Source of the DNA: Apostichopus japonicus
Taxonomy: Eukaryota; Echinodermata; Holothuroidea; Aspidochirotida; Stichopodidae
Length of the DNA: 64,000 bases
Assembly (NCBI RefSeq): GCF_037975245.1
Contig: NC_092571.1
Coordinates: 20,794,917 to 20,858,916 of the forward strand
Direction: 5' to 3'
The notes beneath the pieces are model-generated. The model was given only the letters and a program-made list of their open reading frames with translations, made no database searches and was not told the DNA's origin. A program made the position numbers and the translations under genes. The number at the start of each line of letters is the position of its first letter. Position 1 is the stretch's first letter. Below, piece by piece: positions 1-12,200 of the stretch.

Positions 1-149
1 TCAGCTGAAAGAATTCAAATTAAATAATAATTTCAGGAAATTTGTATTCCAAGCTGAATGACTCTTACTAAAATGTTGATATTTGTGATGACAAATGAAC
101 ACCCCCACCCCCCTACCAAAAAAAACAAAGCATAAACAAACAAACTTAC

Positions 150-205
150 TTTTTGTGCAGCCTCTTCCAGGTACATTGGGGTCACCAGAATAACCTTCTG
201 CACAT
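150..205 (-). CDS. HSPG2: Perlecan exon 26 of window: LE fragment, gene continues left
   Basis: 56 nt, phase 2 to 1, acceptor tttgttcag, donor gtaagtttg. Encodes [18 protein letters not shown]. Same size and phases as exon 16. The next exon, by analogy with exon 17, would lie left of the window. Confidence 0.93.
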
Positions 206-3200
206 CTGAACAAAGAAACAAACATGAAGGGTTCTTTAGCAATATATTCAAAATTAATTTGATGTGTCTGGTCATGGGACAGAAATAATCGCAAATAATT
301 TGCATCATAAACCTCATTTAGAAACATTTCTTTCATTAAATTCATTTCACATTAGATGTGGAAAGGATCACAGTCAAGGTACTCAAAACTAATTCCATTT
401 CATTTCATATAAAATTTCTTTCTTTGCATCACCTCATTCTCTCCACCCCCCCCCCCCTTCTATTTTTGTTCCCCTTTTTAGTGATGTAACTTAAAATTCT
501 GCAAGGTGTGATTTCAAAGTTTCACCAGTTTTTGACTTTCAGTTTTTGGCAATACAGGCATAAAATTAATAATAATAATATAAAAAAAAATAGTAAAAAA
601 ATTCAGGTTTATTTCAGTAATGAATTGTCATATATTTCTTGATGAAATCTAAGAGTTAATAATAATAATTATAATAAAAATGAGACTTATATCGCGCCAA
701 ATCAGTAAACAAAAGTCACTGCTCAAGGCGCTTTATAAAGAAAGTAAATTAATGTACAAAAGAACAAGTGAAAAAATGGGTCTTAGGTAGACTTTTGAAA
801 GTAGAAAGTTTATAGCATGTTTATAGTTTCTCATCAATTCGATGGTTGTGGTGAATAAAAGAAATACTTTGTATCTTTTGATTTGGAAAGAATATGGAAA
901 GGAATAGTTAAGCACATTAAAAAAAGAGACGAGGGATTAAAGAGGATGAGAAGGAACAGAGAGTAGTTGATGGAAAGAAGGAGAAGGGCAAAGAGGATGA
1001 GAGGAATGACAAGGGAGGAAAGAGAATTTGGAGTAAAGAGAAGAAGCCTAAATGTGGACAACTAGTTTAGGAGGGTAAAATGATTCAAGCCAAAGGTGGG
1101 GGGGGGGTGAGGGGATAGTTGAGGCATGGGGACATTGATAGAGTGGTGAAGATAACTTTATATTTGGCGAAAAACAAAGATTCCTCATGAGATTGTACCT
1201 TTCACAGTTGAGTCCTTCATAACCTTCTTCACACGCATTACAGACAGGGCCAGCCCTTGGATCATAGTAACATGTTGGTGAAAACCTGGAGACATGACAA
1301 ACAGGGATGTAAGTGCAGCCCCCCAAAAAATACGGAAAACTATTCGGAGACCCCGGGTGAATGCCGTCCTAACACATCCTACTCCTAGCTCTGACTACTT
1401 ACACACTATCGTTATGTTAGGCTAGCTCAAAAGTATTAGCGCTAACACATCCTACTCCTAGTTCTAACTACTTACTATCGTTATGTTAGGCTAGCTCAAA
1501 GTTACGAATACGTCGCAGCGAACTCCGAAATAAAAAACAGTCTCACATTCGAATGCGATCACGAATATCAACTATCATATGCGTATCCCATAGATTTCCG
1601 CACGCTCACAAATATCACAAGCGTTAATTCCGAAACTTATGTCGAGCACCAGCAGTTAAGAAGATGTGAATTAGGCAAGGTTTTTCAACGACAGAAATGA
1701 GCTATGGCAATTTGAAGTTCGCATGTACGCAACGATGTTCACATGGCACAATGTTGTGCAATGCAATGTGTAACAGGAAATGGTATTTTGGTTGATCGAT
1801 GAGTGAAAATTGAAGTTAGCTTGCTGCAAAGGGGCCAGGCATTTTTGCCGCGTTGTGTCTTTGATATTCGTACAATTTTGTGGAAACTTTAATGGAATTT
1901 AAAAAAAAACGGATTTCCGTAAAAATACGGAAGACTTACATCCCTGGACAAAACAAATACTACATGATTATTGAATATTATGCAGAAATTTGACCCATGT
2001 CAAGGAGCTAATATCTTCAAGATAAATCAGACTATTTCATATTGCATTTAGATTGGTTAAAATTTGAACATTTGCTCTTTCAATCATAGTTCTACAAAAT
2101 GTCAAAATCAAAGATTTCTGATAATTGAGGTCAGAATTAGATATAGATATTAACGATCCAATCGAGAAAGCAATTGAAAATGAACATTGACAATACTTAA
2201 CAGTTTTGAGGAAATTATAGTGACAACTTAAAAAAAGAGAAATTTAATTGTAGCAGGGGAAAATCCTCTAGTACTTAAAACAATCTTGAAGGAAACTCCA
2301 GTAAATGCCTACTTTGCCCAACAATGGAATGGTAAATTAATCTTCATTTCACTCTGACAAATGTTTTCGCAGCACATGAATTTCAAATGGGCATCGATAA
2401 CATATGCATATTACATTTCCAGACTTGCCACAAGTACTCATACCATACACACCAAAGATCTGGAAATGATTTAAGGAATTCTTCTGAGAACAAATGTTAT
2501 GATTAATGAATGAATGAATGAAATGAAATTAAATTAAAAATTAAATGAAAAGAGACCATATCAACATTCTGCTCTTGCATTGCGGTACATTTCAGGTATC
2601 TAGTTCATACATAGGACTATATTTAGGCCGTGCGACACCTCAAAACAGAACATATACACACACTGGTGGTTAAGAGCTGGGGTCCTGGCACCAAGGGGGC
2701 ATTTATTTCAAAGGGCCGGCCCTCTTTGTAAACCTTCAAATTTCTTTACATATGGTAAATTATGAAAATGAGTAAGAATTATGCTTTATTCCGTATTCCC
2801 AGCCCCCTGCTTAACCCCAGATAACTATAGGCCCATTCCAACCCCCATCCCCCCATCCCCCCCTCCCATCTACCTCAACCTTCCCATCATGCCTGCTGAT
2901 GGCGAGTTACTTACTGGTTGGAGGAGAATGTCAGCGGGCATGGGCAGGGCTCACAGTCCAGCGATGTTCCAATCTGAGCATTACCATAGAAACCGTCTTG
3001 ACACTCATTGCAGAATGGACCTTGTGTATTGTGTTGGCAATCCTGAGAAAGGAAATTTAAGGGATATTTATCTGAAAGGTGGGGTGGAGGGGAGGGGGGG
3101 GTTAGGAGAGAATGATACTACCTCTTTCCAATATAAATGCACTAGCCACATAGGTCCTAAAGTAAAATTAGTTTGAGGAGGTAGCTAGGTAAGTGAAGCA

Positions 3201-6200
3201 TGCTGCTTAATCTGATACATTATGCTGACATTACGGTTTCATGAAAACTTAAAAAAGAGCATCAATGATGCAGTATCTCAATACTGGAAGTTTTAATTTT
3301 TATTCCTAATTTCAAATCTTTGCTGTCTCTACAATTATCAATATCAATCATGGTACAACAAATATATAACTTGCATTTTTGCCACGAATAGTCTCTGCAG
3401 GTTACACTTTATCCTGCTAGTCTTGCCTTTAGCGCTCATTGCCTGTTAGTCGAAAGAACGACGTTGCAAGGTTTAGTACTGTCATAGAATATTTAAGAAC
3501 TTGTTTTTTATGTGGTATCCTTCATCTTAGGTCAGTCTCAGTTGGACTTTTTGGTCATATAGTTTGACGTCAATGACAACAGCCAAATTAGAAGAGGCGA
3601 ACAACTCGACCATATTCTTGATGCCTGCCTTGAGAGCTAGGCCTATTGACCTACTGTATGTTACTGTAGACTGTAGTGGTGACTACCATCAAAACTGTGT
3701 CCACTTCTAGATATCAAAACAACCCACGTTTTTCCATCTCAATTTTTCGGACATGAAGATTTCATGGATTTATGACTTGGAAAAAATAATGTAAAAGAAG
3801 ATTACAAGTTTTTATATGCAAGTGATGGGTGGCCTCCTCTTCCCCTAATAGCCACCTCAGTTCCTCTCCATTTTGTTATTTTATTTTAATTCTTTGTACA
3901 TTTGATGTCAAACATTACAGGTTCAAAAGAAAGCTAAACATACTTCTTATAACCTTATACATCTTATATCCTTATAAATAAAACATAACCTTATACAATT
4001 TTTATAGTCTTATCAAAGTTGTGATGCTATGGCCGGCTCCTCTTTTATACGTACCCATCAAACAAACTTACCCTGGTCCTTCCTAGGAAAAGCTGTCTGA
4101 ACACCAGTACAATGCTAATGTGGCTATCACTGAAAGCCTAATAGGCCTAGGGGCCTAGCCTAGGCCTATATATATATATATATTTTTTTAAATGCACTAG
4201 GCCTACAGTAAGTAGCCTTCAGAAATACAAGAATGTGTATACGTAATTATACAAAATACATGAAGGGCAATCAAACAAACTTATCACGGCCCTTGCTCTG
4301 AAAAGCTACCTGAACACCAGTACTATCCTTAAATGGATGTTACAAAAACGAAGGCCTAATATAAATTAAATGCACTACGTAGAATCAGGGAGTTATAACA
4401 ACTCCCTGGTAGAATTCAGCAGTACAGAATGTAATTAGCATGCAATACACTAACACCTCGCGTACCTAACTACAGAACAGAAAATTGTTCGCGAGGGTAG
4501 CCATTTTCGTATATCTAACATGTAGCTGTTATGAGTCATAGCCAATCTGCTACAAAACAGACTTGGGGGCGGGGCTTAATCATCAAAAACGGACCTTTTT
4601 ACTAAAAGTAGGGGCGGCAGCTCAGTGTTGTTTTAAGAAAGAAAAATCATTTAAACATCAAATAACGCAAATAAAAGCCATTAAATGTCATATAAAAGTA
4701 GTAAAATTCTTATTAACACCTACCTGTAAACAACAAATGAAAGTTTAAAATTTTTATAAAATATATAATACATAGGACCCTATCTTAGACGATACCACTG
4801 TTGAAAGACAGTTCTATTCTATTCTCTTTCATAAAACATAAGTTTTGGAGCGTGTGCAAAACAGGTCTGTCAAAGTGTGTTTTCAGTCCAAATTGGCCCG
4901 ATTTGGACATAAATCGGTGAAAAAGTCACAGAATGAGATACAATTCTGGAATAAAAAATAGTAACTTTTGTTGGTCTATATGATATATTCTTGCTCTGGA
5001 AATTCCAGAGAAAAAGAACTTTGTTTGAAGACGCTGAAAAATTTTTAAGAGAAGAGCAAGTCCCACTTACTGTTACAATATCTCTATACATGTAATATAT
5101 TGAGATAAAAATGGTTACAGCAACATTCTGATTATTCAAATGATGTGGAGGTAAAGAGAGTGAGAGAGAGATGTAGTTGAAATTAAAAGCAAAATTACAT
5201 TCTGTGCATGTAGTGGCAACAAAAAATGAGTATTTTCAAAACTGTATGGAAAATTTTTGAAAATTCTTTTGGAAAAATCTCTTTTGGAAAATTTGCAAAG
5301 TTCAAAAGAGCTTTATGTGAAGTCAAGTCCCCCCAAAACATTGGATTCTAGCAGTGATGACAATTTGCATTCTGTAATTCATTTCAATAGGACATGGCAT
5401 CTCATAAAGCATAACTAAAAATATTTCATTGAATTTTTGCAAATATTTGTTTCCATGTTTTGTTGTAAATGGGCAGCGAAAAGATTAAACTAACCAATGA
5501 GAAAATAATAACAAGAATGAAGTACAATGATGAATATCATGCAATACCAATGCAATGAACAAGCCATGCAATAAAACAGAACCAAACCACAACAGAAATA
5601 GTATTCACAGCTATATAACTTGCTCAAATGAATTATCAAACTAACCAACTTCCTGTTTCTTTTTCTTACGTTTTGTTTTTTTCACCTTTAAAGCAGCATT
5701 TTGCGTTTGGTCGCCGTTTTCTACTTTTTTGACATGTCCATCAAGTTTTTAACATATATCAATCACAAAACAGCAACCTGAGATATTAGCCAAGTTTTTC
5801 CCTGCCAACAACGTTAATTGGCGAGTAATTAAGGATAGTTGCAGATGATAAGAAAAGTGTCCACGACAAATTCCACTTTTAAAATTAATCGCATACAGTT
5901 CCCCCAAACCCACTAGTTTGAATTCAACCAATCAGAGATCCAGGTTAGTATGTGCCGTTGCTAAAAATAGATTCAAAACTTTGCGTTGGTACAACCAGGG
6001 AGTTGTTATGGAACTCCCTGGTACAACTGCCATATAGACTGTACACAAATCAAGCTGGTGTTATATTACGTATTGGTCAATGACGTTCGTAGTGTTTAAA
6101 TATTCCTATCATGGGCGAGGTTTATTGGGATCCCAAACGGAAAATATCTTGGAGAAAAAAAAATTGGAAAGTTGCAAATTTTTCGACTTTTATGCCACCA

Positions 6201-9200
6201 TTTGAAGTAAGATTTAAATAGAGAAGCTTTATGTATGTCATTATGTGGCATAGTGGAATCAGTGAGGTTGAGAAAAATCATAGAAAAGGACGCAAAATGC
6301 TGCTTTAAAGTAGAGGGAAAGACTTTACATAGAATATTCTGTTTTGTTTTTACAGTGCTCAGATCAAAACCAAAATGCAACCCTTCTTCCACATATCTGT
6401 AGAAAGCTAGATTTTAACTTTGTTCCAGTAATGTTCAAACAAATCTATTTCCGTCTATCCTTTTGAGAGAGGCTTTGACAAATATCCTAGAAATACTTGA
6501 ATTTCCTTCTTTACAGAGAGAATTGATCAATGTTTAGATAATATGCTTCCTTTCCACTTCTACAGAGCAAATTCAATGAATTATTCATTTTCTAAAGAAG
6601 ACAATTACTACTTCACAATCTTCGCCACCGAAACAAAGAACGATTAAAAACAACAGAAGGATTACCAAGATGTGTCCAGCTGAGAGTAGCAAAATACAAC
6701 AAAGGGTTAAAGGTTAATTAATTATTATTAACAAACACATAATTACTGTTAATTATCAGTATTAGTGCATACACACTCTAAATGATGTTTACCTCTTTTC
6801 AAGAGGCCTAAAAAGTCTGACAGATCTTAATCATTGGATGATGCACAGTATGTGGTATAAGTGTTTGCATGAGTCATATTTCAAGAGAAACTGTTAAACT
6901 CACATGAAGAGCACACACACGATGCATACTTGATTACGACAAAAACTTAATTGTGATTGTCTTGGTGACCTTATTTCAATATCATCAAATGCAATTAATC
7001 AGGTCAGTCATGTGAAGGGCCATGACAGAAAAAAAAAATTGTCTTTATCTTGCAGCTGTTTTGTAATGAGTCAGCCTACACAGACCTACTGATTACTTTA
7101 TTTTTTAGTCCACTGTGTGGTTTCTTCATACAAAACACAATTTTTATTTTTATTTTTCATTTTATGTTCCCTTTTAAATGACAGAAGAACCTAACAGGTT
7201 CATTCCTTTAAAATATAACCCTTCAACTTTGATAAATGGAGCAGTAGGGTAATTTCCCTCGGGCATCACAATGCACAGGTAAACTTCGTAAACTTCGTAA
7301 ACTTCGTAAATTCGGTAAAAACAGAAAATGGCTATGAAACAGCGACTACTTAAGGATGGTTTCAAGTAATGAACTATCCAATTGATGCACTAAGAGACTA
7401 AACTACCTGCAAAACTGACCCACCCTCCTTCCCACCCCCAACGCCCACCACAAAATAAGGCAAACCCTCCTCCCCCCCCCTGGTTTTGATCACTTAGATG
7501 CTAACTCCATGTTCATAGACACCGACCTGGCAAACTCCTGATTCTGGATCACAGAGTTCGGAATGTCCGTTACAGAAACACTCCTCGCAGAGTCCCAGGT
7601 AGAGACCGCCACCAGCTCTTGTAAAGTTGATGTCACAATCCTGGTGGTACAATAAAAAATAGAACAACATTATAGCTGGACAGTACTGTTTGAAACAGTT
7701 CAAATTTTAACTTTATTTACTTTATTGTAACTTTCTTTTTATTGTCCTAAGACGATACAACAAATTTGATTTTGCCCATGATAACAGACTGTCTTTCAAT
7801 ATATCAACAACAAACCTGCTTTTGTTTTACTTCGTTCAAAGTTGTGGTTGGTGCCCAAACGTGGATGGAATTAAAACTCTAGGATTGGACATTATAGCTC
7901 AAACAGGTCCAACCATGTAATACAAGAAGGATATTAATGAATATTAAGTTCTTTTAACTTCAGAGAAATCAGTCAAAGCTTAGACACCGACGTAACTCCC
8001 AAGAGCTGATTTACCTCACAAGATAATCCGGTGTATCCGTAAGGACAAACACACTGCTCCACGGCGTAAGCTCTGCCTAGCCCAGTATCACGAGCCTCTG
8101 CTATGTCTAGAGAGACTTCTTGGAGTCTGTGGGTAGGACAGCAGAGAGTAGAGGTAGAATTAAGAGATTACAAATGGGATTTTGGGATTAACAGCTCCAG
8201 GGAGACTTTATAGGTAGAGCCCTAGGTAAACTCTAGAGGTAGAGCCCTAGGTAACCTCTAGAGGTAGAGCCGTAGGTAAACTCTAGAGGTAGAGCTCTAG
8301 GTAAACTCTAGAGGTAGAGCCCTAGGTAAACTCTAGAGGTAGAGCCGTAGGTAAACTCTAGAGGTAGAGCCCTAGGTAAACTCTAGAGGTAGAGCCCTAG
8401 GTAAACTCTAGAGGTAGAGCCGTAGGTAAACTCTAAGAGGTAGAGCCCTAGGTAAACTCTAGAGGTAGAGCCGTAGGTAAACTCTAGAGGTAGAGCTCTA
8501 GGTAAACTCTAGAGGTAGAGCCCTAGGTAAACTCTAGAGGTAGAGCCGTAGGTAAACTCTAGAGGTAGAGCCGTAGGTAAACTCTAGAGGTAGAGCCGTA
8601 GGTTAACTCTAGAGGTAGAGCCGTAGGTAAACTCTAGAGGTAGAGCCGTAGGTAAACTCTAGAGGTAGAGCCCTAGGTAAACTCTAGAGGTAGAGCTCTA
8701 GGTAAACTCTAGAGGTAGAGCCCTAGGTATATTCTTTACGTAGAGCCCTAGGTAAACTCTAGAGGTAGAGCCCTAGGTAAACTCTAGAGGTAGAGCCCTA
8801 GGTAAACTCTAGAGGTAGAGCTATAGGTAAACTCTTTAGGTAGAGCCCTAGGTAAACTCTAGAGGTAGAGCCCTAGGTAAACTCTAGAGGTAGAGCCCTA
8901 GGTAAACAGAGTGGTTACTATAGGTACCATGTCAAAAGAATGGTGGTGAAGAGGCTGCAGCATCATGCAGCCAGGCTGCATAGGACAAAGTCTATTGTTC
9001 TCTGCAGTTTCACACAATAGTACCTATTGTTTGATATTGAGCAAGGCTTTCCAGCTGCTGCAGCCTTTATTTTCAAAACGCTCTCTAGGACAAGAGGGTA
9101 GCACGCTAAAGCCAAAAATATGTTTGTTGTAAGTAGTGTAGTACATTTTGTGGAATCAAAACATTTGGTATTTTCTGTCTTGTAAACTAGTAGTCAAATG

Positions 9201-12200
9201 GAAAAGATTATGAAGAGGTTGGGGCAGGGGAGGGTGAAGGGGAGGGAAGGGTGAATTGGGAGGGATTGACTTACACAGTCAACTCTGGTTGTGATGAGTA
9301 GGTAGCCCGGATCAGAATGAAATCGAGATCAGCGAGGGCCATGAGTAGGAACTCCCTGGTGGCCGGTTGACCATCCATCCTGGTCCAATACTGTTCGAAG
9401 AAACGGACAGTGTAGGACCGGCCCGAGTCCTCTTGCGGTTTCTCTCTGTGTCTGTACAGTAGAGTCACACCATTACCCTATGAATACAAAGAAAGAAAAC
9501 AAGCATGCGTGAATTTTAAAGAGTTCAAGTTCTTGACATTGTAGTTCCGAAACTTGTAATCACTGTACGAGTTCTTGAGACGGTAAAGATTCTATCTCAA
9601 ACTTTTTAAAACTTTGAAGAAACTTTAAAGAGAGCTGCTTACACCTATTTCAACGTCGGGTTCGCCGTTCATGTCAGAAGCACCGGCAGCGTTCATTATG
9701 CGGATGGTGTATTTTAATGTCCCACCGTAGGTTGAAATCTGGAGGCAAAGAAGGTATTACATCGGTTAGTGTTTGCAAAAGGAAATCTGTTTTATGCAAA
9801 CTAAGAGCTATGCCCAAACAAGTGACTTAGCTGAGGGCAACATTTCACCGAAACAGATTATCCTGACGACATTGTTTATTGATTTCATCTCCCAAATTAG
9901 ATTTTAACGATTAATCTGAGTCTTTTCTCACCTTGTCTCTGAGGAATTTAGCAGGTAGATTCCAGTAGAAGGAATCCACTACTTTGTTGCCTTCAAAGTC
10001 TTGGTAGGAGAGCTCCCCCGTGTTCGGGTTCACATCCAGATTTGACTCGATGAAGACCCTCCTGAGACGGTCCGTAAGAGTGAAGCCTTGGCTGTCTGTT
10101 ATAAACTGTGACTGAACCTAAAGGTCACATCGGAAAATAAAACAACAGATATCATCCACAAAGGTCACATCAAAGGTCAAATCATGTCTGACCCAAAAAA
10201 AGAATTAGCATAAGTCATGAGAAATGGTGGACTTTGATACATGTGTATTAGAGGTTAAGATAAAAAAATATAACCAATATATTTAACAAGGAGCTCACTC
10301 CGACAATAGAAGCGGTACTTGTATTAATAAAATCAATGACATCAACAGAAAATAATAACAGAAAGGAGGAAATTACCAAATGAGGACACAAATAAGAGAA
10401 ACAAAAGAAAACAGTACAAGAATGAACAGAGACTCCTGAGAGACTGCTTGAGACTTTATCTAGATTAATGTATGTCGTCCAGTTACAGAGTTGTTGACAA
10501 TTGACAATTCATGGACATTAAAATATGAATCTTAGAGATCTACTTTGGTTAGCTTGCAGCTTTGAGAAGCCAATGGCTTCTTCGCGAGTTCCAGCTTGCA
10601 GGAGGATCTAAAATACATACATACATACATCTTAATTTCTCACAGAAGAGACTTTAAATGAATACTAACAAATAATTCACAAATTTGCTTGAAATTTACA
10701 CTTAACCCCCTCTCCCCTTCCCCCCCCCCCAAAAAAAACCCCAGGCAACTATGACATCATCTGAAACTAGAAAAAAAAATCTCGAACCCTGTTTTCAAAC
10801 AAAGCGTCTCACAGATTTTTTCTTCTTTTTCTGTTTTAACGATCAGTCTGCCACCATACCTGTGATCTAAAGGATGTTGTGCTTCCACATTCCCTGCTGA
10901 CGCCCATACAGAAGCAACTTATGCACCCGTACTGGTTCTCTTCCGATAAGTGGTATGTTCCATCCACGCACTGCTCGCAGGCTTCTCCCTGAGCATTTCG
11001 CTGAACGAAGAAATGGACGTGGATAAAATAAATTGCGAGCGGCACGTATCGAAAGATTTTAATCGGGAGAAAGTCGATTGTCTTGAGTTAAAGAAATGTT
11101 CTTAAATTTTCTTCCTTGAAATGAATGCATACTCTTCTCAGTGATTTAAAGAGTATGTAAGATAAAGAGAGGGAAAAAAACATAGTTTTGAACGGAAGGA
11201 AATTCCATCTGCTTTGTCACCATGGAAACTGGTAAACACAAAGCACTTCCAAATATTTACTCTTTGAAGCTTCTGTGGTAATTTTAGCATTTCAACCATC
11301 TTTTGAGCCTTCAGTTCATAGTCACTTTAAAACACTGAACACTTTAAAACTGACATTTGTTTTAACAGCAGGTATCATACCTGGTCCACCCGGTACATAT
11401 CGTTTGTCAAAAAAACAAGTAAAACAGGTGCATTTTCGATTGAGAAAGTTTGGTTAAATTCATTAATATTCTAATAATAATAATTTTTTTTTTACCTTGC
11501 AGGTACATTCCCCATCTTGTGCTTGAGCAGTGCCAGCAGTGTTACACTCATTGGTGTCTGAAGTAAACGTTAAAGTGAACAGAAAGAGGAAAACCCAGAA
11601 TTATATTTTAGGTGAAAAAGAATAAAAACAATCTTCAGAAACATATCAAACGTGAAGACAGCACTGAGCATGTCACCGTCAAGAATATATGTGTCGGCTA
11701 GAATATTTATTTTTGATGGCCAGAGCAAAACAGTTGAGGAATATATATCGTCCATTCCATATCGACCATAACTCATAACTATAAAAATATAACAGACAGT
11801 TTTCTTTTATTTACTTTTATATATATGATAATGTCAATACAGCATACATACAGCATTTATACAGTGGAATCTGAAAGATTACATATAAATGGATGATATC
11901 TAGACATCAAAAACACTAAGTTAACTCACCTATAAAACACAGGTTTCCTATAATTCTGGGGTTACCGGTATAATCTTCTTCACACCTAATGAGAAAACAA
12001 ATATTGATCCAAGATAGAACACGAGAGAACACAGTGACACGATGACCGTAACGAGCAAGAGCTTGCTAGCACCTACGGGCTACACATTTAAAAACAAACT
12101 TATGACAAACGATTCCAAATAAAAGCCAGATGAAGATATCTTATTTGATTTGGATTTGATTTGAATTGGACACCACATGAGTGTGGTTTGAGTAACATGC

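Larger units (their letters stand above)
206..1198. other. Intron between exons 25 and 26
   Basis: 993 bp, no coding signal. Holds an interspersed-repeat fragment (about 655-770), a purine-rich tract (886-1050) and a G run at about 1098-1106. Confidence 0.85.
1286..2914. other. Intron between exons 24 and 25
   Basis: 1.63 kb. Its splice-acceptor end carries the TIR element at 1302-1946. Nothing else recognised in 1953-2914 apart from a C-rich run at 2836-2875. Confidence 0.85.
3043..7526. other. Intron between exons 23 and 24
   Basis: 4.48 kb without coding signal. Contains a 213-bp tandem duplication, two tiny palindromic insertions, a TTAA-flanked MITE and a short 9-bp repeat, all listed. 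The rest looks like plain AT-rich intron. Confidence 0.85.

Noticed and set aside
2781-3176. 131-codon plus-strand open frame
   Set aside because: It is the antisense shadow of perlecan exon 24 and adjacent pyrimidine-rich intron.
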